A model generated the notes under the pieces. The model was not told where the DNA came from. It saw only the letters and a list, made by a program, of their open reading frames with translations, and did not search any database. Below, one piece after another: positions 36,380 through 48,434 of a stretch of DNA of 64,000 nt. Each line of letters starts with the position of its first letter. The stretch's first letter is position 1. Source of the DNA: Sipunculus nudus (lineage: Eukaryota > Annelida > Sipuncula > Golfingiida > Sipunculidae); assembly GCA_026874595.1 (NCBI GenBank), contig CM049321.1, forward strand, positions 8,550,979-8,614,978, written 5' to 3'. Both the position numbers and the translations under genes were made by a program.

Positions 36380-39006
36380 ATGGCTACAATAAATTTAATA
36401 TCACTTAATGTTAGAGGGATGAGGGATATTTGCAAAAAGGAGGGAAATGTTTTTCCAGTTTCATATACATAAATTTGGCAGACGAAAACATTTGGCGAGC
36501 AGAGTGGGGGCCGAAATCATATATTCACATGGATTAAATTATTCGAGAGGGGTCTGCATTTTTTTCGATAAGAGACTTGACTATCACATATTTGATACCA
36601 TAATCAGTGATACAGGGAGATACATAGTACTTGATATAATGTTAGGTCAGCATCGTCTAACACTTGCTAATGTGTATGGTCCGAATGCAGACGATCCAAA
36701 TGTTTTTGAGGGTTTGATGGTATTAACAGGTGTAACAAATGACCACCGGTTTATCGGTTGGGATTTTAATATTGTATTAAATGAAAATCTGGACAGAAAA
36801 GGTAAAGGCATAAATGCTCATTCAAAGAGTCAAACGGCTGATAATTTTTTGATAGATGGGTTGGACCTTGTAGATATATCGAAAGATAAAAATCCAAATA
36901 AACGACAGTTCACCTGGGAGAGGAACCGACCATTTAGAACGGGCAATTGCCTGAATTTTTTTCTAGTCTCTCCGGGTTTTTCGGGTCACATACATTACAC
37001 AGAAATTATTCACGGTTATAAATCGGATCACTCTGCAATCACCTGCTCCATTATAACAAATGAACATAAAAAAGGGCCCGGCTACTGGAAACTAAATTGT
37101 CAACTTTTGAAAGATGAAAAAATATCGAATTGATCCAAGAACCTTGAAAGATACTATAAATTCAAACCCTAATACTGAGCCCGATCTTTTTTGGAAATCC
37201 ATTAAGTGTAACGTCAGAGGATCCTCCATGTCATATAGCGCAAAATTAAAGAAGAAGCGATTGTCGGTGATAAAAAAACTTGGAAACAAAATGAAACCTT
37301 TTGAAAGAGGAATATGAAATTTCTGGAAAGGAAAACATCAAAGAAGAATTAAATATAGTAGAATCTCAGCTAGAAAAAGTGTTTGAAGAAAAAACTATGT
37401 TTAGGTGCATGTTGAGATATTATGAACACGGTGAAAAACCTACCAAATATTTCTTTAATTTAGAAGCGCGGAATTTTGATAAAAAAATGATAACTAAACT
37501 TCAAACTGATAGTGGTTTTTAAAACTGAGCCTACTCTTATATTACAAAAACAAAAGGAATTTTATGAAAAGTTGTTCTTACAAGATGTGACTTCTCAGTA
37601 TACACTCAATGACATGTATCATGGTGTGTTGGGTGATCAGCCGAGATTAAGCCAGGAAGACCAAGGTTAATGCGAAACCAAAATTACGTATAATGAAATT
37701 CTCAATTGCATTAATTCTTTTGCACGGGGGAGAAACACCAGGTTCAGATGGTTTACCAATAGAATTCTATCAAAAATTTAGGGAAATTAAATAAAACCCA
37801 TCTGATGAATTATTTTTAACTACTGTTTAGAGAGAAGTAAACTTTCGATAACACAGAGACAAGGAATACTTTTATTAATTCCAAAAGGAAAAGATTTAGA
37901 ATTGTTGAGAAACTGGCGCCCGCTAACTTTATTAAATACCGACTATAAAATTCTTAAAAAATGTGTCGCTCTTAAGGTTAAAAAAGTTTAACCTAATATC
38001 ATAAATCACGAACAAGCGGGATTCATGCAAAATCTATATATTGGGGTAATTATCAATAGAATTTTCGGACTTAATAATATTTGTACAAAATATGGAATTA
38101 AAGCGTATATAATTTCGAAAAGGCATCTGATTTTTTAAGTCATGATTTCATTGAACATTCATTAACATATTTTAAATTTCCAAAATTGGTAATTAACTAG
38201 ATTCTGACATTTTACTATGACATGTCAACCTGTGTGACAAATAATGGCTGGGCAGTTGTCTTTTTCCCTGTGTTAAAAGGGTAAGGCAGGGGCGTCCCCT
38301 TTCCCCGTATAAATTTATCTTATGCGTCGAAATATAAGCTATATTGATACCAAATAATCGCGAAATTCAGGGTATAAAGGTTAACCGTAAAGAACATAAA
38401 ATCAGCCAATATGCAGACGACACTGTTCTGTTACTTATAGGTGGCTGTCAAAGCATTGTTAAAGTATTAAGTCATCTTTAACAATGTAAGTATGTTAGTG
38501 GTTTACACTTTAATGATGACAAAACAAAGATTATGCCAATTGGTGACCACAACCTTTATAAAACGGAGATCGAAGCATTAAATATAAAATGGACAAAAGG
38601 ACTTCTGAGGTTACTCGAATTTTATTTAACACATAACTCATTTGATGTTTATGGAATAAATTTTCGACCAAAGATTTATTTTAGGGAAATTCAAACTATT
38701 ATGTTCAATTTTTTTAATGGAAGAACGGTGCTGAAAGAATTAAAAGAAATATATTTATCTTGCCTAAATACGAAGGGGGCTTAAATTTGCCTGTTCCGTC
38801 AGCTCTGGCCAAAACATTAAAACTTACCTTTATTAAAATGTATGATGGGAATCTTCAAACTCGCTGGAGAAAATGTGTAGCATCAACATTTATTAAGCAG
38901 TTGAGTTTTATTTTTAAATGCAATTTGAAAAGTGATGATAATACTGCTATCAGGAGTAGGCTTGATATTTTTGGGCGGAGGTGTTCGATATTTGGTGTAA
39001 GTTTAA
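36380..39006 (+). pseudogene. L1/Tx1-like LINE ORF2, 5' and middle part
   Basis: The frame starts at ATG 36380 (MATINLISLNVRGMRD), the typical first beta strand of an apurinic-type endonuclease. The open stretch 36447-37133 carries the GDFN-class motif as GWDFN (residues 104-108) and the catalytic SDHSAI near its end. The reverse transcriptase domain follows in broken frames: LIPKGKDLELLRNWRPL at about 37875, an EQAGF block at about 38010, and the YADD catalytic box at 38410-38421. Many stops and frameshifts separate these pieces, so no enzyme is made. The open frame 38760-39006 (GGLNLPVPSALAKTLKL) is the post-RT region and continues after the insertion at 39007-39735. Confidence 0.8.
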
Positions 39007-39735
39007 TTAGGGCACCGCTTGTCAAGTGGTGCCCTATAGTGATAACCGTGTCAGTCCGTCCCTCCGTCCTTCCGTACTTCCGTCCTTCCGCCAGTGACTT
39101 TTTTTTCGCGCACGAAAACTCAACGAAAACCTCATGCAGCTTTCCCAAATTCACAGGGATAATTGGTATACCTATGAGGGCTCCAGACCTATTGAATTAC
39201 AGACCTGTCGAAATTCCAATATGGCCGACACAACCCGTTCGCTGATTTTTTTCGCGCGCGACAACTCGACAACAACACACTGCAACTTTCCCAAATTCAC
39301 AGGGATGATTGGTACCTATGAGGGCTCCAGACCTATTAAACAAAAGACCTGTCAGAATTCCAACATGACCGCCAGAGCCCAATCGCTGATTTTCTTTCGC
39401 GCGCAATAACTCAACAACAACCTACTGCAGCTTTCCCAAATTCACAGGGAGGATTGGTACCTATGAGGGCTCCAGACATATTGAATAACAGACCTGTCGG
39501 AATTCCAGTATGGCCGCTACAGCCCGATTCCTAATTTTTTTGCGCGCGATAACTCAACGACAACCTACTGCAGCATTCCATAATTCACAGGGATGATTGG
39601 TACGTATAGGGCTCCAGACCTATTGAATTATAGACCTGTCGGAATCCCAATATCCCTTCCAATAGCCCGATCCCTTATTTTCTTTCGCGCGCGATAACTC
39701 ATCAACAACCTACTACAATTCGGAAGAAATGGAGA
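39007..39735 (-). mobile_element. Non-autonomous Helitron-like (pearl-type) element
   Basis: Read on the minus strand, the element begins TC (39735-39734) after a host A and ends in a hairpin followed by CTAA (39010-39007) and a host T, the A/T insertion rule of Helitrons. The hairpin is AGGGCACCGCTTG paired with CAAGTGGTGCCCT, with one mismatch. Next to it is a CCGT/CCTT-type tetranucleotide microsatellite (39050-39090; ACGG on the other strand), then about four tandem copies of a core of about 146 bp, each with TTCCCAAATTCACAGGGA and TATGAGGGCTCCAGAC. Hairpin, ACGG microsatellite and tandem core are the layout I know from oyster pearl elements. Removing 39007-39735 rejoins the LINE frame without a stop. 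Confidence 0.7.
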
Positions 39736-40315
39736 TCTCGTATAAATTAATGTTTTGGAAATTCTCTAAATGGATACATTTTAGCATCCAAACATGTGAA
39801 GAGGAAGTTTTAAACATACTTTGTATCTCCCTTATATAATAACTTAAATGAGCCAGTACGATCATGGCATCAGGATATGATCAGTATTAATATATCAGAT
39901 ATACAGAATGCATGTAGAAAACTATACACAAATACCAAATCAACAAAAAACAGGGAATTTCCGTGTGACAGGACAACAGAGTATCAACATCAGTATAAAT
40001 TAATTTACAGAATATTAACCTTAAATCCCTTTTTTCACATAAAATTGGTATAGTTGAAAACGGACTATGTGCCTTTTGTCAAGTACACCCTTAATATAGA
40101 CTATCAGCATCTGTTCTGGAACAGAAAACTGTTCAGATAACTGGACTACAAACTCTTTCTTACTTTATGCAACATATTTTATATATGTTAGTAGATGTAT
40201 GAAGTCAAGACCGAGGCTCACTGCTTTCAATACGAATGTGAAGTACATACATAGACTTTAGAGACACATTGCGCATAAAAACGGAAGACTGATTACCCAT
40301 AAGACAATGTAGCCT
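39736..40315 (+). pseudogene. L1/Tx1-like LINE ORF2, 3' part
   Basis: This is a continuation of the LINE interrupted at 39006. The codon split by the insertion (A39006 plus TC at 39736-39737) reads isoleucine and the frame runs on as SYKLMFWKFSKWIHF. Further on are the C-terminal landmarks LIYRILTLNPFFHIK (about 40000) and RPRLTAFNTNVKYIHRL (about 40205-40255), which correspond to the end of L1-like ORF2 proteins. Several frameshifts and stops are present. The frame ends at TAG near 40311, and about 100 bp of possible 3' UTR follow. Confidence 0.65.
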
Positions 40316-40419
40316 CCCCTCGAGGGACTCTTTCTGGACAACTGATTATACGCAGCAACAATCAGTTTGATTTTGTTTGTATATTGTACGTCTTTTTGTC
40401 TAAATAGACCATCCGGGTC

Positions 40420-40715
40420 TAAAAAAATTATGCGTATCTGCGTGAAAAATAGGTGTGTTTTCATATGCGCGTGAATGCGCATATGCGTGAACTGGCAGAC
40501 TAATATATTTGTACAGTGGATCGAGCAGGCCTTCCACAGAAAGGTAGTGAAGAGACGTCATTTTACCCTGAAACCCAGAGTTCACTCAGACCCTATGCGT
40601 GAAAATTGCTCCTATGGCGATTTTCATGCATATACGCATATACGCTGACGGACACATGGGAACACCTTAGTTACAAAATCATATGAGCGATTTTTCACGC
40701 ATACACGCCCATATA
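40420..40715. mobile_element. Foldback element rich in TGCGTGAAAA
   Basis: The left arm GCGTATCTGCGTGAAAAAT (about 40432-40450) pairs with the right arm ATTTTTCACGCATACACGC (about 40689-40708). A second palindrome, TGAAAATTGC with GCGATTTTCA, sits inside near 40601-40627, and CATATGCGCGTGAATGCGCA (40463-40482) is itself palindromic. It may be a MITE inserted at the LINE 3' end. No target duplication is clear. Confidence 0.45.
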
Positions 40716-41099
40716 CATACCCTTCCGAAAAACCTAGAGTTTCCAGCTCAATGAAGTCTAATCGGCTTTTTTTTGTTGAAATAATTTACTTATGGCAAAA
40801 TGAACCCTTTACTTTGACTTCCAGCAAGACAGAATTGTGTAATGTTTATGTTTTATCTAAATAACCATTGATCAATAAATGACAGCAAAAATGCACAAGA
40901 ATGCAGTAGTACACATACAATTTTTCAAAATTTTCCACATCGGTGGGGGGGGGGGGGGGACCACTCCAATACTCTTCCCTCGGAGGCTTCGTCCCCTCGG
41001 ATCCGCTTAGCCCCCAACCATACCCCCCCCCCCCCAATAATAAATAAAAAGCTCATGCAATGTGATTCCACCAACTTGGCATCCCTGTAAAATGTATGA
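40716..41099. other. Low-complexity spacer with G- and C-runs
   Basis: A run of about 16 G lies at 40944-40959 and a run of 14 C at about 41022-41035. Between them is CCTCGGATCCGCTTAG, a phrase similar to one at 54377-54395. No gene is seen. Confidence 0.6.
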
Positions 41100-41528
41100 T
41101 TATTTGTTTGAGATTGCCACCTTTAGTTGACTCTGTCAACTTACCCCATTGCCGAGGGTCCATTGTGCACTGTCCACTCTACCGTCTGTTACCAAATATC
41201 TCAACAGCCACAGCAGCTGCCTTCATGAAACTTTGCAGAATAACTGGTCTTTGGATGAACATGCAAAAATAAGCTTTTGCATGGTGGCGCCACCTATGTT
41301 GACCTACTTTCTGCGGGCCGAAATGGCCTTTTCCACTTCTTCCAATATTAATATTTTGGCCTTCATATCATAGTCAACAGTTACTTGGAGGAAGCAGAAT
41401 AATTTGAGTATTAATTCAGTCAAAATATTTTCAATATGACATCTCTACGAAACTTCAAATTGTGTCGATCGCAAGAATTGGCAACTTGATGTGTTTCCAT
41501 ACATGATGTATTGTTTGTTACCAAATAT
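41100..41528. repeat. GGCGCC-palindrome repeat, left part
   Basis: It contains TCTGTTACCAAATATCT, GGTGGCGCCACC (41283-41294), CTACTTTCTGCGGGCCGAAATGG-like and GTCGATCGCAAGAATT blocks. The same blocks recur in order at 43739-44600. The repeat is cut at 41528 by a LINE and resumes at 43739. Confidence 0.7.
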
Positions 41529-43738
41529 GAATATCTTTATTCTGGAAATGAAGACCTCAGGCCCATATATCCATCATATATACATACAAAATACATATTA
41601 AATAATACATAGACAAATGAAAAATAATAATAAATGATAAGAATAGATAATAAATAAACAATTAAATGAATATAGTTTTCAACAATACACAGATATCATA
41701 AATAAAATATTAACAGAAATAACCTTTTTTATCAACTGAATAAATACACACTGTTATATTATAAGGTAACTATTTGTGTTTCACAAAATGACTGAAGTTA
41801 ATGGTAATTACATAGCATAAATTTCATAACAAGCATAAAATATGATACATGGAAAATTGTTCACTTACTAGTTCAAAGAATCATTTAGAAATGTCTCTCT
41901 TTTAACAAATGCAAAATATACAAATACTGAAAGCTTATTAATTGTGACATAATTTGTAGTGGACATTAATTAAATGAGAGACACATTTTTAAATTCAGAC
42001 AGATATTTTTCTCTTAATGAAATATATAAAGGACATTTAATGACATAATGGTACTCATCTTCAATATATGATTCTCCATGTTTCAGGCATAATTTACATC
42101 TCTCTTCCCAGGCTATTTTCTTGTGTCGACCAACTTCTACTTCTAAGCTATGTGATGATGTTCCAAGTCTTGCTAAACTAATCCTATATCTTTTATTTGG
42201 AACTGCTGATAAATATAATTCAGTGTTTAATAAGCTTTCAAAGGTAGCACATGTTTTCATTCTTCCATTATTTTCTATGTTAGCTGTCCTTGTCTTTCAT
42301 TATCATGCAACCTTTGTTTGCAACCTGACAGAAACATATTAATATTACCAACATCTTGAAATATCCATGTATACCCAAATCCTAAAGAAAATAATAAATT
42401 TTTTTACCCTTGTTGCCCACGTATACTTTCCTACTTCATCTAGCCTATGTAATTTAGATTATAAACGCTTAGGGTACCTATAATCCTCCATTCTTAGTAA
42501 TTTAACCCCATAAGATATAAATTTTAACATAAATTTGATTTTCAGAGAAAACCTTCCACACTCACCAAGTGCTGCAGTATTTGGTGAAGAAGATTTAATC
42601 CCAGGTACATATTTACAAAATTTATTGTGGACCTGTTATATTTTATCTTGTTTTTGTAACCCCACAATTCACTCCCATATGAAAGTACAGGTACAACCAT
42701 CTAATCAAACAAAGCGAATGATTCTTATACAGTAATATATTTATTGTCAGAAATGAATTTTCTTATCATTAAAACGGTTTTATTTGCTTGACACACAAGA
42801 TGTTTTTCCATTTCTGCCCATTTCAGACAAGAAGTAAATACCCCTCCAAAATACCTATAATTATTGACTACTTCAAGCTTTCTTCCTTTTTAATACCATT
42901 TTCTTTAACCTTCCCCCATTTCTAAATGCAACAACTTTAGTTTTGTCCACATTCAACTTCATTCCATAACGGTTACACAAATATTCAAGTTTATCAATTT
43001 GATTCTGTAATCTTCAAATTGTATCTCCAAAACAAACAATATCATCAGCGAACATTAGCATTGTCAAAGGTTGAGTTTCCTGGTCTACAAATATACCTTG
43101 ATTTAAATCCTGCATTATAAAATACAATTCATTCATGAAGAAAGTAAATAAAAGTGGGCTTATCATACAACCCTGTCTTAATCCAATATTACATGAAAAA
43201 TATTCTGAAAGCCCTTCATTTGTAATAACACATGACTGAAATTTAGCACACATGGACTTTAAAATATTTAACATGTTTCCTTGTATCCCACACTTATGAA
43301 GTACATAAAATAATATTTTGTGTTGTAAGCAATCGAAAGCTTTGGCAAAATCTATGAAAATTGCATAAAATCTTCCTTTTTTTCCTGGTAAGATATGTTT
43401 CAGTTAAAGACATTAGAGTAAACATATTATCTGTAGTACTGTATTTTCTTCTGTAACCTGCCTGTTCTTCAAGAAAAATACTGTTGGCTTCAGCCCATTT
43501 AATTAATCCTTTATTAAGAATTTTTGTGAATATCTTGCTAACAGTATTTAATAGTGAGATACCTCTGTAATTATTTTGATCATTGGTGGAGCCCTTTTTA
43601 TATAATGGAAAAATAATGGCTTTAGACCATTCTGCTGGGAATCCACCTTAAGAAAAAATAATATTAGTGAAACTTTCTAATAATTGTACTAAAAGAATTT
43701 GGTTTTCCTTCAATAATTCAACAGTGATCCAAAACAGT
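41529..43738 (-). pseudogene. 5'-truncated LINE (non-LTR retrotransposon), minus strand
   Basis: Reading down from 43715 gives reverse transcriptase text: GGFPAEWSKAIIFPLYKKG, QNNYRGISLLNTVSKIF, EEQAGYRRKYSTTDNMF, then in the open frame 43274-43014 GLRQGCMISPLLF and the FADD box at 43052-43041. The open frame 42260-41970 is the C-terminal knuckle, with CKLCLKHGESYIEDEYHYVI followed by KCPLY, after which about 440 bp of 3' UTR end near an AATAAAGAT block. Frameshifts (for example near 43375 and 42840) show it is inactive. It is flanked by GTTACCAAATAT (41517-41528) and GTTACTAGATAT (43739-43750), a diverged 12-bp target duplication, so 5' truncation happened at insertion. It is the same family as 60919-63757. 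Confidence 0.8.
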
Positions 43739-44131
43739 GTTACTAGATATCTTAGGAACTGCTGCAGCCTTCAGGTCCAAACTTCACAGGAATATTGATC
43801 ATGTGACTGCTAAATGATTTTGACCTCCAGGTGGCGCTACCTATGTTGACCTGCTTTCTGGAGGTTGAAATGGTCTTTTCTCCTTTTTCAAAGAAAAGTC
43901 ATAAAGTATAATTATTTTGGCTTTCATATCAAATTAAATAATTGCTTAAAGGAAGAGGAATAAAATTAGCATAAATTCAGTCAAATTATTTTCAAGATGG
44001 CGTCTCTAGCTAACTTCAAAATGTGTCGATCGCAAAATTTTACAACTAGACCTGTTTCCATACATGTATTGTCTGTTACCAAATATCTTTGGAACTGCTG
44101 CAGCCTTCAGTATCAAATTTCATATTTATAG

Positions 44132-44185
<54 letters not shown>

Positions 44186-45150
44186 ATCATGTGACTGCTA
44201 AATGATTTTGATTTGCAGGTGGCGCCACCAGCAATGAGCTACTTTCTGCAGGCTGTAATGGTCTTTTCTGTGTTTTCCAAGATATGTCATAAAGTATTAA
44301 TATTTTGGCTTTCATATCAAAATAAATATTTACTTAAAGAAAGCGAAATTAAATGAGTATATATTTAGTCAAATCATTTTCAAGATGGCGTATCTACAGA
44401 ACTTCAACTTGTGTTGATCGAAAAATTTGACAAAATTTGAGGTTTTTCCTTTCATGATATTTTGTCTGATACCAAATATCTTTGGAACTGCTGCAGCCTT
44501 CAGTATCAAATTTCACGGGTATATTTTTCATGTGACTGCCAAATGATTTTGACCTGCAGGTGGTGCTACCTGTCTTGAGCTACTTATTTGTTATAATCCG
44601 CAATAAACACAGTCTCCTCTGAGACCCTTTGACTGATCTTTCCAAAACCCGGCATACTTGTTCCCTCATTTATGTAGTTGTGCGTAACAACGACAGGTGG
44701 CGCCACCTGCAATCCTTTCTGTGCAGTACGAACAAGGGTGTCTTTTAAATAACAACCCGTATCTCAGGAGTGGTTCAATGTATTGAGCTGAAATTGTGCG
44801 TATCCATAGATCTTGGACTCCTCCATCTTGTACTTAAGACTTGTGGCACCATCTGCAATCGTTTTTCCATGGCGTGCATCGGTACATTTTCTTTGGGTGA
44901 AAAATTGCTCATATCTCCGAAGTCGTTGAAGGAATTGGTCTGAAATTTGGCTTATCCATCTTGAAAGTTTTCTCGTACACCAGACAGATGGCGCTACCTA
45001 CCTTCCTGTTTTCTTAGAATAACTTAATGCCTTTTTACTGAGGAGTGATTTGCCGTATTGGGCTGATATTGTGCATATCTATATGTCTTAGACTCCTTGA
45101 ACTTGTACTCAATGTAGCTGCCGCCGCAACGTTTATATTGGGTACGTAAC
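43739..45150. repeat. GGCGCC-palindrome repeat, right part
   Basis: Tandem copies of about 380-390 bp repeat GGAACTGCTGCAGCCTTCAG (43753, 44092, 44484), CATGTGACTGCTAAATGATT and the palindrome (perfect at 44218-44229 and 44696-44707; GGTGGCGCTACC near 43831). A diverged section of shorter copies follows to about 45150. The palindrome and phrases such as ATATCTC.GGAGTGGTTCAA tie it to the repeats at 1485-1955 and 62281-63448. Probably a decayed non-autonomous element; ends were not found. Confidence 0.65.
44131..44183. repeat. (TA)n microsatellite
   Basis: An uninterrupted TA run of about 26 repeats lies within one copy of the GGCGCC repeat. The neighbouring copies lack it. Confidence 0.95.
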
Positions 45151-45770
45151 GGCCCACCATGGAAGTACCGTGGTAGCTTCAGTTTCACTATTAACCAAGT
45201 TACGCAATCGGAATCGTGTTCGTTCTATCGACAATATAGTCCGTCCTTAATGAACTGTCTGTGGGCTTGGTTTTGATCCTCCTTAAGTATTCCTATTTCA
45301 GATTAATCAATTGTCTGTAGTTGGCCCTTTATCTGTACTCTATCTTAGCTTTGTACCTTAGTGGTTTATATTTTGTCCTACCATGTGATCTACAGCAACA
45401 CGTATTACTCCGCGCTTTTCGCCACTTTCGTTACTATTAGAAGACGTGACAAAGTCTAGTCTTCTGTATTTACCCTGTCTCGTAGTCTCCCATGAAGTCC
45501 ATAGGGTCGGCAACGAGGTAACAATTAGATAGTACCCTTCGATTACCCCTTTTATGGAGCTTATAAAACAACGCACATCCTTTAGAACTGATGAACAGGG
45601 TTCTTATGATGGACCATAATAATATGGTTATATTGCGATGGAAAACTCAGATAGCTTATGACTGTTATATCTTTTCAGTTTAACTGTTTACAGTTTTTCA
45701 GTCGAGAGCTGTTCCTGTGGTGTGAAGGTGTTCCACTGTGACCATGTGTGACCAATGCCCTTTGTTTTTG
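45151..45770. other. Intergenic sequence
   Basis: No gene is recognised. The minus-strand open frame 45358-45576 has no known motif and no splice context. GTGACC-like blocks increase towards 45750. Confidence 0.5.
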
Positions 45771-45775
45771 TCACA

Positions 45776-45845
45776 TGACGTCATTCGTCGGTCACAGGTC
45801 AGCGTCTATATAAGGACCCACGCTGGCTGAGTTGGCATTCTGCAT
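45776..45845 (+). promoter_or_regulatory. CRE plus TATA core promoter candidate
   Basis: A perfect TGACGTCA palindrome (45776-45783, the binding site of CREB/ATF factors) lies 23 bp upstream of TATATAAG (45807-45814), so a start site is expected near 45838-45845. The first ATG downstream is 45928 and opens only a 31-codon frame (MYVPVHHFLQFYF). This could be the promoter of a gene whose later exons I cannot see, or a retrotransposon LTR. Confidence 0.5.
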
Positions 45846-46039
45846 CAGCTTGTCAGTTCCACAGCACGTCTGAAACAGCACCTCACTCCTTCACTTGAGA
45901 GAACAGCCTAAGCTTCTATCCTGTAAAATGTATGTGCCAGTGCATCACTTCTTACAATTCTACTTCTCAGTCTTGACAATAGAGATTATTATGGGGATAA
46001 AACAAGTTCGGAAGGTGACGTAGGTAGAACAATTACGCA

Positions 46040-46208
46040 GGGTCACAAGCTGGTCACAATTTGGTCACAGGCTGGTCACAACTTGGTTACAGGCTGGTCA
46101 CAGCTTGGTCACAACTTGGTCACAGCTGGTTAAAAGCTGGTCACAACTGGTTACAAGCTGCTGGTCACAATTGGTCACAGCGGGTTACAGATTGGCCACA
46201 GGGGGTAA
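46040..46208 (+). repeat. Minisatellite of CTGGTCACAA units
   Basis: About 14 copies of a 10-13 bp unit, CTGGTCACAA with small changes (TTGGTCACAG, CTGGTTACAA). It lies about 200 bp downstream of the TATA box at 45807. The open frame through it is a by-product of the repeat. Confidence 0.9.
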
Positions 46209-48170
46209 CACTAAATGATAAAAGCGCAAACGGATATTATATTAGTAAGGGTATTAGGAATGAATGAACCCCTGATTTTACATGTTAATGTATTATATTT
46301 AGTCAATGCTATGCATATGAGTCTCATTACAGTTATTAATTAATCTTGCATCACTAATTAAGGTTGCCTTATTACAGTATAGGTGCTATGATAGAAAGCA
46401 CTAGGAACAAAGGGTTGTGAACACATTTTAGCATGTAGATGTGACCAATCTTCATATAAAATTAGTATAGTTATTACAGTAGTGGACAGCAATGCATGGT
46501 TATGGAAGGAAGTAGCTGTTAAGTCCTGATGTTATGCTTTATATTATACATATATAATCTGACAGAAATATACCATATTTTGATATAAGATATTTTGTTG
46601 CTTGATCAGCTTTTATATATGACATATTGTTCAAGTATTGGAACAACTTTTTAAACAACGTGTTAATTATATTTTCTGCTCCATCATGTTCGGAAAGAAA
46701 CATTTTGCAAGCCATTACCTGACTTGTTCTTTGGACACCCAGGTCTTCCTTTGGCGCCTTAGTTGTAAGTCTTTCAATTTATGAAGAAGCCAGAAAGGCC
46801 AGGACGGAACTATAGGTGACTAGTTAATTTTGTCATAAATTATAAAATTCTGTTTCCTTTAATTGCAACGGCGGCGTGCCAATCAAAACCCTTGGTTGCT
46901 CTAACACCCACTCAACTGAAAATCTCATACTCCCCGAGAAGTATTGCTCAAAATGTTTATTTGGCAATTTTGTTAAATTTTTCCTCAGGAAAAGGTTTTG
47001 GTTTTCATTATTTTATACAATTAAACGGGATATACAATTATACGATATACAGTTAAGCAGTACCGACTGTATTTCAAAGGTAGGTATAAAGAAAAAATCA
47101 AATTGTGAAGACAAAGAGTGATTACAGGTGTCCTTGTTCAAGATTAATGATGCGTATCTACCTGAAACCCATCATGTGAATAAGTAATATGTAATATAAT
47201 ACAATGCAATAATATTTTCAATTTAATTTGTACCATATGAAGTATATAATCTAAATGTACATATGAGTTTTTAGTATATGCATTAGTAACATTTTTGCCT
47301 GTGATTTAACAAAAGTCTGATATAACGGAAAACGTGTGAATTATTTTAAGCAAACAGTGACAATAAGCCCCTTTTGATGACTCAAAGCAAACCTCGTTAT
47401 CATACCCAAAACAATTTCATGTTTTGTCATTGTGATCTTTCCATAAAATATTCAAATTTCAATATAAAGCAGACGAAAATGAATCAATTTAAACCATATA
47501 TTTGTCTGATTCAGAAAATTTAATGAAAGTTTATTGCCAGAGGTGCTACGGTACTACTAGAAACATGTATATATCTCTAAATAAGCGGTATTTAGTAGAA
47601 ATCACCCATAAACCTATTTGCCTCTGCTATATAATTAACTTATGATCCGAAAATAACGACGAAAATGTGAAGCAACCGTGTAATGTTCAACTGTTTCTGA
47701 AATACGCGGCCAACTCTGATGGTAAAATACAGAGGAAGCATCAAGAATAGTACAGGCCGGAATTCTGTTACGGGATAATAATAATAAATAAAATAAACTT
47801 TGACAAGCTATAACAGTCGGAAATTCAAGGGGCTTGTGCTCATAGATATGCTATAGATATAACCATTACATAGTGTTATTTTTGGAGAGAAATAAAACCC
47901 GGATAATTTATGTAAAATAAACCCTTCCCCGACTATGCCACATGTCGTTGTTGTTGGAGTAATGTTATTCCTTAATGTTTGCTTTGACCAAAGACCACAC
48001 TGTCATACTGAGTTATCCACGCCTTTTCCGATTTAATTTTGTTGCATAGCGAAACCAGAAGCACTTTAATTTTTTTACACCTACAAGTCTATGTCTTGTA
48101 TTCACACCTAACCCTTTAAGCCATGTCTAAACGCTGATCATATGGCAGGAGTGTCCGAAGTCAGAAGAGT
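46209..48170. other. Intergenic or intronic, A+T rich
   Basis: No gene is supported. Small open frames such as 46876-47121 have no recognisable domain. If the tail exon at 48178-48434 is real, this is sequence downstream of that gene. Confidence 0.5.
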
Positions 48171-48177
48171 CGTCAGG

Positions 48178-48434
48178 CTAGACGTCTGTTATCTTACTGC
48201 TGTCGGTAGACTGAAGCAGGGTATCTTCAGGCTTGGGATCGACTTCTGCCTGGCTGTCGAGAGGCTGTTGGTGGTAAATGGAGAGAGGCTGTTCGCGATC
48301 TGCGGTGATTGGTGGATGATTCTCCGTTACTTGGGAGTAGCTCGGGAGGTCAGCTGCAGGAGTTGGCTTTTGAAGTACAGCCACTTGACCAGGTGTGCCG
48401 TATTTAATGTTTCCGATAGTTGTGTTGAACAGAA
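48178..48434 (-). CDS. Possible C-terminal tail exon of the MS4A-like gene
   Basis: The minus strand has an acceptor-like ATGTCAG ending at 48435, followed by an open frame of about 85 residues to a stop at 48178-48180. It is hydrophilic and rich in Pro, Gln, Ser and Thr (LQKPTPAADLPSYSQV, then REQPLSIYHQQPLD), with a LPSYSQ motif like the proline/tyrosine motifs in cytoplasmic tails of small tetraspan proteins. It lies downstream of the four membrane exons on the same strand, and the summed protein would be about 250 residues, normal for MS4A. Against this, the frame needs phase 1 at the acceptor while the fourth exon ends in phase 0, so another exon must lie in between or the link is wrong. 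Confidence 0.4.

Noticed and set aside
45358-45576. Minus-strand open frame of 72 codons
   Set aside because: No family resemblance, no splice signals that help, and composition like the surrounding DNA.
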